From assembly GCF_001425265.1 (NCBI RefSeq), contig NZ_LMEC01000021.1, forward strand, positions 310,001-374,000: DNA of 64,000 nucleotides, written 5' to 3'. Below, piece after piece: positions 54,424 through 62,907 of the stretch. This DNA comes from Massilia sp. Root418. Its GTDB lineage: Bacteria; Pseudomonadota; Gammaproteobacteria; Burkholderiales; Burkholderiaceae_D. Each line of letters opens with the position of its first letter. Position 1 is the first letter of the stretch. The position numbers were made by a program, and so were the translations under genes. The notes under the pieces were generated by a model that saw nothing but the letters and a program-made list of their open reading frames with translations, made no database searches and was not told the origin of the DNA.

Positions 54424-55539
54424 ATGCTGGTAGGCGTACCGAAAGAGATCAAAAATCAGGAATCCCGCGTTGGCCTTACCCCGGCCAGCGTAAAAGAGCT
54501 GGTCCTGCGCGGACACCAGGTGCTGGTGCAGAAAAACGCAGGCGCGGCCATCGGTCTGACCGACGCGATGTACGAGGGCTCGGGCGCTTCCATTATCGAT
54601 ACGGCCGCGGAAATCTTCGCGCGCGCGGAGATGATCGTGAAGGTGAAGGAACCGCAACCGCAGGAATGCGCCATGCTGCGCGAAGGCCAGATCCTGTACA
54701 CCTATCTGCACCTGGCGCCCGACCCGGAGCAGACCCGCGCGCTGGTACGCTCGGGCGCGGTCTGCATCGCCTACGAAACCATCACCGGTGCCAACGGCGG
54801 CCTGCCGCTGCTGGCGCCGATGAGCGAAGTGGCCGGACGCATGTCCATCCAGGCCGGCGCCGCCCACCTGGAGAAGTCCAAGGGCGGCATGGGCTTGCTG
54901 CTGGGCGGCGTGCCGGGCGTGGCGCCGGGCCACGTGGCCATTATCGGCGCCGGCGTGGTGGGCACCAATGCGCTGCAGATCGCAGTGGGCATGGGTGCGC
55001 GCGTGACGGTCCTCGACAAAAGCGTGGACCGCCTGCGCCAGCTGGACCTGGTGTTCGGCAACCGCGTCTCCACCCTGTATTCCAATGCGCACACCATCGA
55101 GGAGGCGGTGCTGGACGCCGACCTGGTGATCGGCGGGGTGCTGGTGCCCGGTGCGGCGGCGCCCAAGCTGGTGACCAAGGACATGATTGCGCGCATGAAG
55201 AAGGGCGCGGTGGTGGTGGACGTTGCCATCGACCAGGGCGGCTGCTTTGAAACCTCGCACGCCACCACGCACGAGCAGCCCACCTTCATCGTGGACGGCG
55301 TGGTGCACTACTGCGTGGCGAACATGCCGGGCGCGGTGGCGCGCACTTCTACCTTTGCACTGAACAACGCCACCATCGGGCACGCCGTGGCGCTGGCCGA
55401 CAAGGGCTGGAAGCGCGCCATGCAGGCCAACCCGCATTTAAAGAATGGATTGAACGTTTGCCAGGGCCATGTCACCTATGAAGCGGTGGCGCACGGCCTG
55501 GGCTACCCCTATATTTCGGCCGACTCGCTGTTGGCCTGA
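54424..55539 (+). CDS. ald: Alanine dehydrogenase
   Basis: 371 residues, the usual length; AAGGAG precedes the ATG. MLVGVPKEIKNQESRVGLTP, KVKEPQPQECAML with the substrate-binding Lys, TYLHLAPD with the catalytic His, and the NAD site IIGAGVVGTNALQIAVGMGA are intact. It oxidises L-alanine to pyruvate and ammonia. Next to an omega-transaminase it would regenerate the pyruvate acceptor and release the amino nitrogen of pyrimidines as ammonia. Confidence 0.95.
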   Translation: MLVGVPKEIKNQESRVGLTPASVKELVLRGHQVLVQKNAGAAIGLTDAMYEGSGASIIDTAAEIFARAEMIVKVKEPQPQECAMLREGQILYTYLHLAPDPEQTRALVRSGAVCIAYETITGANGGLPLLAPMSEVAGRMSIQAGAAHLEKSKGGMGLLLGGVPGVAPGHVAIIGAGVVGTNALQIAVGMGARVTVLDKSVDRLRQLDLVFGNRVSTLYSNAHTIEEAVLDADLVIGGVLVPGAAAPKLVTKDMIARMKKGAVVVDVAIDQGGCFETSHATTHEQPTFIVDGVVHYCVANMPGAVARTSTFALNNATIGHAVALADKGWKRAMQANPHLKNGLNVCQGHVTYEAVAHGLGYPYISADSLLA

Positions 55540-55554
55540 CCGGAGCAAAGAAGC

Positions 55555-57057
55555 ATGAGCAATCTCGACACCATCACCCATTTCATCAACGGCGCCAAGG
55601 CCGATACGGCGAGCGGCCGTTATGGCGACGTGTTCAATCCCGCGCTGGGTGAGCCTGTGGCGCGCGTGGCGCTGGGCACGGCGGAGGAAGTGGACGCGGC
55701 CGTGCAGGCCGCCGCCGCCGCCTTCCCGTCCTGGTCCGCCACGCCGCCGCTGACGCGCGCACGCGTGCTGTTCAAGTACCTGCAGCTGTGCCAGCAGCAC
55801 ACCGATGAATTCGCCGCCATGCTCACGCGCGAGCACGGCAAGACCTTCAGCGACGCGCAGGGCGAAGTGGCGCGCGGCATCGAGATGGTGGAGTTCGCGG
55901 TGGGCATTCCGCAGCTGCTGAAAGGCGAGTTCACCGACCAGATCTCGCGCGGCATCGACGCCTGGTCGATGCGCCAGCCGCTGGGCGTGGTGGCGGGCAT
56001 CACGCCGTTCAACTTCCCGGTGATGGTGCCGATGTGGATGTTCCCGGTCGCCATCGCCTGCGGCAACACCTTTGTGCTCAAGCCTTCCGAGCGCGACCCT
56101 TCGCCTTCGCTGCTGCATGCGAAACTGCTGAAGGAAGCAGGGCTGCCGGACGGTGTGTTCAACGTGGTCCAGGGCGACAAGGTGACGGTGGATGCGCTGC
56201 TCGACCATCCGGTGGTGCAGGCGGTGAGTTTCGTCGGCTCCACGCCTATCGCCGAATACATCTATGCGCGTGGCAGCGCAAGCGGCAAGCGCGTTCAGGC
56301 GCTGGGCGGCGCCAAGAACCACATGGTGGTGATGCCGGACGCCGACATGGACATGGCGGTGGACGCGCTGATGGGCGCAGCCTACGGCTCGGCCGGCGAA
56401 CGCTGCATGGCGATCTCGGTGGTGGTGGCGGTGGGCGACGCGGGCGACAAATTGGTGGGCGCACTGAAACAGCGCACCGCCGCACTGAAAGTACGCGACG
56501 GCATGGAGGAAGGCGCCGAAATGGGGCCCGTGGTCACCAGCGCGGCCAAGCAGCGCATCGAGCGCCTGATCGGCGAAGGCGTGGAGCAGGGCGCCACCCT
56601 GGTGGTGGACGGCCGCGATTTCAAGGTGCCCGGACGCGAGAACGGCTTCTTCGTCGGCGGCACCTTGTTCGACCATGTGACGTCCGACATGACCATCTAC
56701 AAGGAAGAGATCTTCGGCCCCGTGCTGTGCGTGATGCGCTGTCCGGACGTGGTGCACGCCGTGGAGCTCATCAACAGCAATGAATACGGCAACGGCGTAG
56801 CCATCTTCACGCGCGACGGCGGCGTGGCGCGCGAATTCGTGCGCCAGATCCAGGTCGGCATGGTGGGCGTGAATGTGCCGCTGCCGGTGCCGATGGCCTT
56901 CAACAGTTTCGGCGGATGGAAGCGCAGCCTGTTCGGCGACCACCACGCCTACGGTCCGGAAGGCGTGCGTTTCTACACGCGCCACAAGGCCGTGATGCAG
57001 CGCTGGCCCAATACTGCCAGCGCTGGCGCGGAATTTGCATTTCCGCAGATGAAGTGA
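55555..57057 (+). CDS. mmsA: CoA-acylating (methyl)malonate-semialdehyde dehydrogenase
   Basis: 500 residues. ALDH superfamily, MmsA/IolA group: THFINGAKADTASGRYGDVF, ITPFNFPVMVPMWMFPVAIA, and catalytic Cys284 in GSAGERCMAISVVV, with LPVPMAFNSFGGWKRSLFGD near the end. It converts malonate semialdehyde to acetyl-CoA and methylmalonate semialdehyde to propionyl-CoA with CO2 release. It therefore closes both the uracil and thymine branches. It starts 15 bp after ald. Confidence 0.93.
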   Translation: MSNLDTITHFINGAKADTASGRYGDVFNPALGEPVARVALGTAEEVDAAVQAAAAAFPSWSATPPLTRARVLFKYLQLCQQHTDEFAAMLTREHGKTFSDAQGEVARGIEMVEFAVGIPQLLKGEFTDQISRGIDAWSMRQPLGVVAGITPFNFPVMVPMWMFPVAIACGNTFVLKPSERDPSPSLLHAKLLKEAGLPDGVFNVVQGDKVTVDALLDHPVVQAVSFVGSTPIAEYIYARGSASGKRVQALGGAKNHMVVMPDADMDMAVDALMGAAYGSAGERCMAISVVVAVGDAGDKLVGALKQRTAALKVRDGMEEGAEMGPVVTSAAKQRIERLIGEGVEQGATLVVDGRDFKVPGRENGFFVGGTLFDHVTSDMTIYKEEIFGPVLCVMRCPDVVHAVELINSNEYGNGVAIFTRDGGVAREFVRQIQVGMVGVNVPLPVPMAFNSFGGWKRSLFGDHHAYGPEGVRFYTRHKAVMQRWPNTASAGAEFAFPQMK

Positions 57058-57079
57058 CACTTTAGAGCCGGGATAAAAC

Positions 57080-58447
57080 ATGATCGCCACACTCACACAC
57101 CTGCCGCAGCCGAAAGCCACGAACGCCGAGTTGGGCGAGCACTTCACCGACCTGGCGCCGCCGCTGACGGCGCGCCAGGCGGCGATAGAAAGCGCGCGCT
57201 GCCTGTACTGCTACGATGCGCCCTGCACGCGCATCTGCCCGTCGGAGATCGACGTGGCCAGCTTCATCCGCAACATCCACGACCACAACGTCAACGGCGC
57301 TGCGGTCGGCATCCTCAAGCAGAACATCCTCGGCGGCAGCTGCTCGCGCGTCTGCCCCACCGAGATCCTGTGCGAGGACGCCTGCGTGCGCAACCACGAC
57401 GCGGAAGGCCAGCCGGTGAAGATCGGCCTGTTGCAGCGCTACGCGCTGGACAACATGACCATCACGCAGCACCCGTTCCAGCGCGCGCCCGCCACCGGCA
57501 AGAAGATCGCCGTGGTGGGCGCGGGCCCGGCGGGCCTGTCCTGTGCGCACCGCCTGGCCATGCTGGGCAACGAGGTGGTGATCTACGAGGCGCAGGAAAA
57601 ATCCGGCGGCCTGAATGAATACGGCATCGCCAGGTACAAGCTGACCAACGACTTCGCGCAGAAGGAAGTGGAATTCCTGCTCGGCATAGGCGGCATCGAA
57701 GTGCGCCACGGCCAGAAGCTGGGCGCCAATGTGCAGCTCAAAGACCTGCACGCGCAGTACGACGCCGTGTTCCTCGGCCTGGGACTGGGCGCGTCGCGCC
57801 AGCTGGGCCTGACCGGCGAGGACGCGCCCGGCCTGCTGGCCGCGGTGGACTATATCGCGGAGCTGCGCCAGGCCTCCGACCTGAGCAAGCTGCCGGTGCC
57901 CAAGCGCGCCATCGTCATCGGCGCCGGCAACACCGCCATCGACATGGCGGTGCAGATCCAGCGCCTGGGCGCGGAGGAAGTGACGCTGGTGTACCGGCGC
58001 GGCTTCGGCGACATGAGCGCCACCCGCCACGAGCAGGACATCGCCAAGGCCAACCAAGTACGCATGCGCACCTGGGCCGCGCCGCAGCAGGTGCTGCTGG
58101 ACGGCGACGGCAAGGTGTGCGGCATGCGCTTCGAAAACACCGTGCTGGAAAACGGCCGCCTGGTCGGCACCGGCATCACCTTCGAGCTGCCGGCCGACGC
58201 CGTGTTCAAGGCCATCGGCCAGAGCATGGACGGCGCCAGCCTGTCGGACGCCATGGCGTCCACCATTGCGCGCGAAGGCGACAAAATCCACGTGGACGAA
58301 CATTACCGCACCGTGGTGCCAGGCGTGTATGCAGGCGGCGACTGCGTGGCGCCGGGGCAGGACCTGACGGTGCAGGCGGTGCAGCACGGGAAGCTGGCAG
58401 CGCAGGCGATTCATCACGATATCCTTTCGAAAGTGGAGGCTGCATAA
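57080..58447 (+). CDS. preT: NAD-dependent dihydropyrimidine dehydrogenase, PreT subunit
   Basis: 455 residues. N-terminal iron-sulfur region (CLYCYDAPCTRICPSEIDVA and GSCSRVCPTEILCEDACVRN), FAD site (VVGAGPAGLSCAHRLAMLGN), NAD site (VIGAGNTAIDMAVQIQRLGA) and a C-terminal GGDCVAPGQDLTVQAVQHG FAD loop. This is the GltD-like electron-input subunit that, with PreA, reduces uracil and thymine using NAD(P)H. Its TAA overlaps the preA ATG by one base. Confidence 0.94.
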   Translation: MIATLTHLPQPKATNAELGEHFTDLAPPLTARQAAIESARCLYCYDAPCTRICPSEIDVASFIRNIHDHNVNGAAVGILKQNILGGSCSRVCPTEILCEDACVRNHDAEGQPVKIGLLQRYALDNMTITQHPFQRAPATGKKIAVVGAGPAGLSCAHRLAMLGNEVVIYEAQEKSGGLNEYGIARYKLTNDFAQKEVEFLLGIGGIEVRHGQKLGANVQLKDLHAQYDAVFLGLGLGASRQLGLTGEDAPGLLAAVDYIAELRQASDLSKLPVPKRAIVIGAGNTAIDMAVQIQRLGAEEVTLVYRRGFGDMSATRHEQDIAKANQVRMRTWAAPQQVLLDGDGKVCGMRFENTVLENGRLVGTGITFELPADAVFKAIGQSMDGASLSDAMASTIAREGDKIHVDEHYRTVVPGVYAGGDCVAPGQDLTVQAVQHGKLAAQAIHHDILSKVEAA

Positions 58448-59727
58448 TGGCCGATCTGAGCGTCAACTTCTGCGGCATCAAATCGCCTAACCCGTTCTGG
58501 CTGGCCTCCGCGCCGCCGACCGACAAGGCGTACAACGTGGTGCGCGCATTCGAAGCCGGGTGGGGCGGCGTGGTGTGGAAAACGCTGGGCGAGGATCCCG
58601 CCGCCGTCAACGTGTCGTCGCGCTATTCGGCGCACTACGGCAAGAACCGTGAAGTCCTGGGCTTCAACAACATCGAGCTGATCACCGACCGCTCGCTGGA
58701 AATCAATCTGCGCGAAATCACCGAAGTGAAGAAGGCCTGGCCGGACCGCGCCATCGTGGTGTCGCTGATGCTGCCCTGCGAGGAAAAGCTGTGGGCCGAC
58801 ATCCTGCCGCTGGTCGAAGCGACCGGTGCGGACGGTATCGAGCTGAACTTTGGCTGCCCGCACGGCATGCCGGAGCGCGGCATGGGCGCAGCCGTGGGCC
58901 AGGTACCCGAGTACGTGGAAATGGTGACGCGCTGGTGCAAGACGCACAGCAAGCTGCCGGTCATCGTCAAGCTCACGCCCAACATCACCGACGTGCGGGC
59001 GCCGGCGCGCGCGGCCAAGGCCGGCGGGGCGGATGCGGTATCGCTGATTAACACCATCAACTCCATCACCCACCTGGACCTGGACCGCATGGTGGCCTTC
59101 CCGGCCGTGGGCAACGCCAGCACGCACGGCGGCTACTGCGGCTCGGCCGTCAAGCCGATCGCGCTGAACATGGTGGCCGAGATCGCGCGCGACCCGCAGA
59201 CCAGGGGCTTGCCGATTTCGGGCATCGGCGGCATCGGCAACTGGCAGGACGCGGCCGAGTTCATCGCGCTGGGCGCCGGCTGCGTGCAGGTGTGCACGGC
59301 GGCCATGCTGCACGGCTTCCGCATCGTGGAGGAGATGAAGGACGGGCTGTCGCGCTGGATGGACGAGAAGGGCTACCGGACGATCGGCGAGTTCACCGGC
59401 AAGGCCGTGGCCAACACCACGGACTGGAAATACCTGGACATGAATTACCAGGTGATTGCGCAGATCAACCAGGACGAATGCATCAAGTGCGGGCGCTGTT
59501 ACGTGGCTTGCGAGGACACCTCGCACCAGTCCATCGCGCAGCTGATCGATGCGGCGGGTGTGCGCACGTACGAGGTGATCAAGGAAGAGTGCGTGGGCTG
59601 CAACCTGTGCGAGATCACTTGTCCCGTGCAAGGCTGTATCACCATGGTGCCGCAGGAGACCGGCAAGCCGTATATGAACTGGACGCAGGATCCGCGCAAT
59701 CCGCGGCGCGAGGTCAAAGCCGCGTAA
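58447..59727 (+). CDS. preA: NAD-dependent dihydropyrimidine dehydrogenase, PreA subunit
   Basis: 426 residues from the ATG at 58447. DHOD-like FMN barrel: FCGIKSPNPFWLASAPPTDK, GIELNFGCPHGMPERGMG and ISGIGGIGNWQDAAEFIALG. Two [4Fe-4S] clusters at the C-terminus: DECIKCGRCYVACEDTSHQ and EECVGCNLCEITCPVQGC. This is the pyrimidine-reducing subunit that converts uracil and thymine to the 5,6-dihydro forms. Confidence 0.95.
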   Translation: MADLSVNFCGIKSPNPFWLASAPPTDKAYNVVRAFEAGWGGVVWKTLGEDPAAVNVSSRYSAHYGKNREVLGFNNIELITDRSLEINLREITEVKKAWPDRAIVVSLMLPCEEKLWADILPLVEATGADGIELNFGCPHGMPERGMGAAVGQVPEYVEMVTRWCKTHSKLPVIVKLTPNITDVRAPARAAKAGGADAVSLINTINSITHLDLDRMVAFPAVGNASTHGGYCGSAVKPIALNMVAEIARDPQTRGLPISGIGGIGNWQDAAEFIALGAGCVQVCTAAMLHGFRIVEEMKDGLSRWMDEKGYRTIGEFTGKAVANTTDWKYLDMNYQVIAQINQDECIKCGRCYVACEDTSHQSIAQLIDAAGVRTYEVIKEECVGCNLCEITCPVQGCITMVPQETGKPYMNWTQDPRNPRREVKAA

Positions 59728-59738
59728 GGGTAAGATAT

Positions 59739-59839
59739 GGCGGGTTACGGCGTGCCGCCTGACCCGCCCTACGAACCGCGCACGGCCACCCGGGCGCAGT
59801 ATCACGTAGGGCGGGTTAGAGCGAAGCTCGTAACCCGCC
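59739..59839. repeat. Palindromic GGCGGGTTA repeat 5 (paired)
   Basis: GGCGGGTTACGG...GACCCGCCCTACG (59739-59772) and CGTAGGGCGGGTTAGAGC...CGTAACCCGCC (59805-59839) with a 32-bp linker. It is followed by GCCGCCAAG-type short repeats up to 59880. Confidence 0.9.
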
Positions 59840-59899
59840 AAGAGCCGCCAAGCGCCTCCAATAAGCCGCCAAGAACCCGCAACTTCCGGGAGAGATGCA

Positions 59900-61384
59900 G
59901 TGAACAACGATTTGTCCGGCAGCACCCAACTCTGGAACGAAGACCTGGCGCCCACCAGCGCCGCCCAGCGAACCTGGCGCTGGTATCACTTTGCCGCCCT
60001 GTGGGTCGGCATGGTGATGTGCATCCCGGCCTACACCCTGTCGGCCAGCCTGATCGAAGGCGGCATGTCTGCCTACCAGGCCGTCTTCACCGTCTTCCTT
60101 GCCAACGCCATCGTGCTGCTGCCCATGCTGGCCATCGGCCACGCGGGCACCAAGTACGGCATCCCCTACGCGGTGCTGGCGCGGGCCTCCTTCGGCACCG
60201 CCGGCGCGCGGCTGCCGGCGCTGATGCGGGCCATCGTCGCCTGCGGCTGGTACGGCATCCAGACCTGGTTCGGCGGCCAGATGATCTACACACTGATCGG
60301 CGTGCTGCTGGGCGGCGAAATCGGCGGCGCCAGGATTGCCGGCCTGGGCATCAACGGCATGCAGCTGCTGTGCTTCCTGGCCTTCTGGGGCATCCAGTTC
60401 TGGTACATCGTGCACGGCATGGACGCCATCCGCAAGCTGGAGACCTACACCGCGCCGCTGAAGATCCTGATCTGCTTCGTGCTGCTCGGCTGGGTGTACC
60501 AGAAGGCCGGCGGCTTCGGCCCGCTGCTTGACCAGCCCTCGCAGTTCGTCGAAGGCGGCAAGAAGGCCGGCCAGTTCTGGTCCACCTTCTGGCCTTCGCT
60601 GACCGCCATGGTGGGCTTCTGGGCCACGCTGGCCCTGAACATTCCCGACTTCACCCGCTTCGCCAAGTCCCAGCGCGACCAGCTGGTGGGCCAGAGCGTC
60701 GGCCTGCCGGTGCCCATGGGGCTGCTGGCCGCGCTGGCGGTGATCGTCACCTCCGCCACGGTGGTCCTGTACGGCAAGGCGATCTGGGACCCTGTGGACC
60801 TGGCCAGCCGCATGACCGGCGTGGCCGTGCTGGTGGCGCTGGTGATCCTGCTGATCGACACCGTCAGCGTGAACCTGGCCGCCAACCTGGTCGGCCCGGC
60901 GTACGACTTTTCCGCGCTGGCACCGCGGCACATCAGCTACCGCGCGGGCGGCTACATCACCGCGTCCATCGCCATCGTCATGATGCCGTGGAAGCTGCTG
61001 GAATCCACCCAGGGCTATATCTTCACCTGGCTGATCGGCTACTCGGCGCTGCTGGGCCCCATCGCGGGCATCCTCATCATCGACTACTACCTGATCCGGA
61101 AAACAGAGCTGAACGTGGAGCAGCTGTACCGCGAGGACGGCCAGTATTCCTACGGCTCCGGCTGGAACAGCGCGGCCATCGTCGCCTTCGTCCTGGGCGT
61201 GGCGCCAAATATTCCGGGCTTCCTGAACGCGGCCTTTCCAGCGTCTTTCCCCGGCGTGGGCGATGCGTTCAAAACGATTTATACCTATGCCTGGTTCGTC
61301 GGCATCGCCATCTCGGCGCTGGTCTACGGCGTCATGATGAAGGGCCGCGCCGCAGCGACCTTGCGGCCGGCGGCACAACCTTAA
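59900..61384 (+). CDS. NCS1-family nucleobase:cation symporter
   Basis: 494 residues from a GTG at 59900 with GGGAGAG upstream. About twelve membrane helices. The NCS1 signature region (LWNEDLAPTSAAQRTWRWYH, then ALWVGMVMCIPAYTLSASLI) and ACGWYGIQTWFGGQMIYTLI, which carries the substrate-binding Trp residues of Mhp1-like carriers, are present. Family substrates are uracil, hydantoins and allantoin; its place between preA and dihydropyrimidinase favours uracil/thymine or dihydropyrimidine. Inner membrane. Confidence 0.92.
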   Translation: MNNDLSGSTQLWNEDLAPTSAAQRTWRWYHFAALWVGMVMCIPAYTLSASLIEGGMSAYQAVFTVFLANAIVLLPMLAIGHAGTKYGIPYAVLARASFGTAGARLPALMRAIVACGWYGIQTWFGGQMIYTLIGVLLGGEIGGARIAGLGINGMQLLCFLAFWGIQFWYIVHGMDAIRKLETYTAPLKILICFVLLGWVYQKAGGFGPLLDQPSQFVEGGKKAGQFWSTFWPSLTAMVGFWATLALNIPDFTRFAKSQRDQLVGQSVGLPVPMGLLAALAVIVTSATVVLYGKAIWDPVDLASRMTGVAVLVALVILLIDTVSVNLAANLVGPAYDFSALAPRHISYRAGGYITASIAIVMMPWKLLESTQGYIFTWLIGYSALLGPIAGILIIDYYLIRKTELNVEQLYREDGQYSYGSGWNSAAIVAFVLGVAPNIPGFLNAAFPASFPGVGDAFKTIYTYAWFVGIAISALVYGVMMKGRAAATLRPAAQP

Positions 61385-61413
61385 TCGCAGCACTACGTTT
61401 GGAGAACCGCAAC

Positions 61414-62808
61414 ATGACCACGATTATTCGCGGCGGCACCGTCGTCAACGCCGACCGGGCGTTCAAGGCCGATGTGCTGTGCTACGGCGACAAGATCGTC
61501 GCCGTTGGCGAGAACCTGGACGCGCCCTCGTCGGCCACTGTCATCGACGCCAGCGGCCAGTACGTGATGCCGGGCGGGATAGACCCGCACACGCACATGA
61601 ACCTGCCCTTCATGGGCACGGTGACGGCGGACGACTTTTTCACCGGCACCGCCGCCGGCCTGGCCGGCGGCACCACCACCATTATCGATTTCGTCATTCC
61701 CAGCCCGCAGCAATCGCTGATGGAGGCTTACCACCAGTGGCGCGGCTGGGCGCAGAAGGCGGCCGGCGATTACACCTTCCACGTCGCCATCACCTGGTGG
61801 GATGAGTCGGTGCACCGCGACATGGGCACGCTGGTGCGCGACCATGGCGTGAACAGCTTCAAGCACTTCATGGCCTACAAGAACGCTATCATGGCCGACG
61901 ATGAAACGCTGGTGAAGAGCTTCCGCCGCTGCCTGGAGCTGGGCGCCATTCCCACCGTGCACGCCGAGAACGGCGAACTGGTGTTCCAGCTGCAGCAGGA
62001 CCTGATCCGCCAGGGGCTGACCGGGCCAAGCTCGCATCCGCTGTCGCGCCCACCGGCGGTGGAAGCGGAGGCGGCCAACCGCGCCATCGCCATCGCGGAC
62101 GTGATGCATACGCCGCTCTACATCGTGCACGTGTCCTGCCAGGAGTCGCTGGACGCGATCACGCGGGCGCGCGCCAAGGGCCAGCGCGTGTACGGCGAGG
62201 CGCTGGCCGGCCACCTGATCATCGACGACAGCGTGTACCAGCACGAGGACTTCGCGTTCGCGGCGGCGCACGTGATGAGCCCACCCTTCCGCAGCAAGCA
62301 GCACCAGGCCGCGTTGTGGCACGGCCTGCAGGGCGGGAACCTGCACACCACCGCCACTGACCATTGCACCTTCTGCGCCGAGCAGAAGGCGGCCGGGAAG
62401 AACGATTTCAGCAAGATCCCCAACGGCTGCGGCGGCGTGGAAGACCGCATGGCGGTGATCTGGGACGCCGGCGTGAACACCGGCCGCCTCACGCCGTCCG
62501 AGTTCGTCAAGGTCACGTCGGCCAACGCTGCGCAGATCTTCAACATCTACCCGCGCAAGGGCCTGATCGCGGTGGGCTCGGACGCCGACATCGTGGTGTG
62601 GGACCCCGAAGCCACGCGCACCATTTCGGCCAGCACCCAGCACGCCAAAGGCGGCTTCAATGTGTTCGAGGGCCGCACGGTGAAGGGCATCCCGACCACC
62701 ACGCTGGCGGCGGGGAACGTGGTCTGGCACAAAGGTGAGCTGCGCGCGAAGGAAGGCGCCGGCCGCCACATCGACCGCCCGGCTTTCAAGCCCGTCAGTG
62801 CCGCCTGA
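61414..62808 (+). CDS. hydA: Dihydropyrimidinase
   Basis: 464 residues from the ATG at 61414 (TTGGAGA upstream). Binuclear-zinc amidohydrolase: GGIDPHTHMNLPF (about 54-66), the carboxylated Lys150 in NSFKHFMAYKN, VHAENGE, YIVHVSCQESL and TATDHCTF. It opens dihydrouracil and dihydrothymine to N-carbamoyl-beta-amino acids; hydantoins are common side substrates. Follows the permease by 29 bp. Confidence 0.95.
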   Translation: MTTIIRGGTVVNADRAFKADVLCYGDKIVAVGENLDAPSSATVIDASGQYVMPGGIDPHTHMNLPFMGTVTADDFFTGTAAGLAGGTTTIIDFVIPSPQQSLMEAYHQWRGWAQKAAGDYTFHVAITWWDESVHRDMGTLVRDHGVNSFKHFMAYKNAIMADDETLVKSFRRCLELGAIPTVHAENGELVFQLQQDLIRQGLTGPSSHPLSRPPAVEAEAANRAIAIADVMHTPLYIVHVSCQESLDAITRARAKGQRVYGEALAGHLIIDDSVYQHEDFAFAAAHVMSPPFRSKQHQAALWHGLQGGNLHTTATDHCTFCAEQKAAGKNDFSKIPNGCGGVEDRMAVIWDAGVNTGRLTPSEFVKVTSANAAQIFNIYPRKGLIAVGSDADIVVWDPEATRTISASTQHAKGGFNVFEGRTVKGIPTTTLAAGNVVWHKGELRAKEGAGRHIDRPAFKPVSAA

Positions 62809-62846
62809 CCGCGTAACCCGGCAATTGCCGCCGGCGGCACCAGCTC

Positions 62847-62880
62847 GGCGGGTTACGCGTTCCGCTAACCCGCCCTACGG
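62847..62880. repeat. Palindromic GGCGGGTTA repeat 6 (single)
   Basis: GGCGGGTTACGCG...CGCTAACCCGCCCTACGG is the left half of the paired element alone, between dihydropyrimidinase and ureidopropionase. Confidence 0.85.
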
Positions 62881-62907
62881 TATGAAGCACATTTGAAGGA
62901 GATGGAT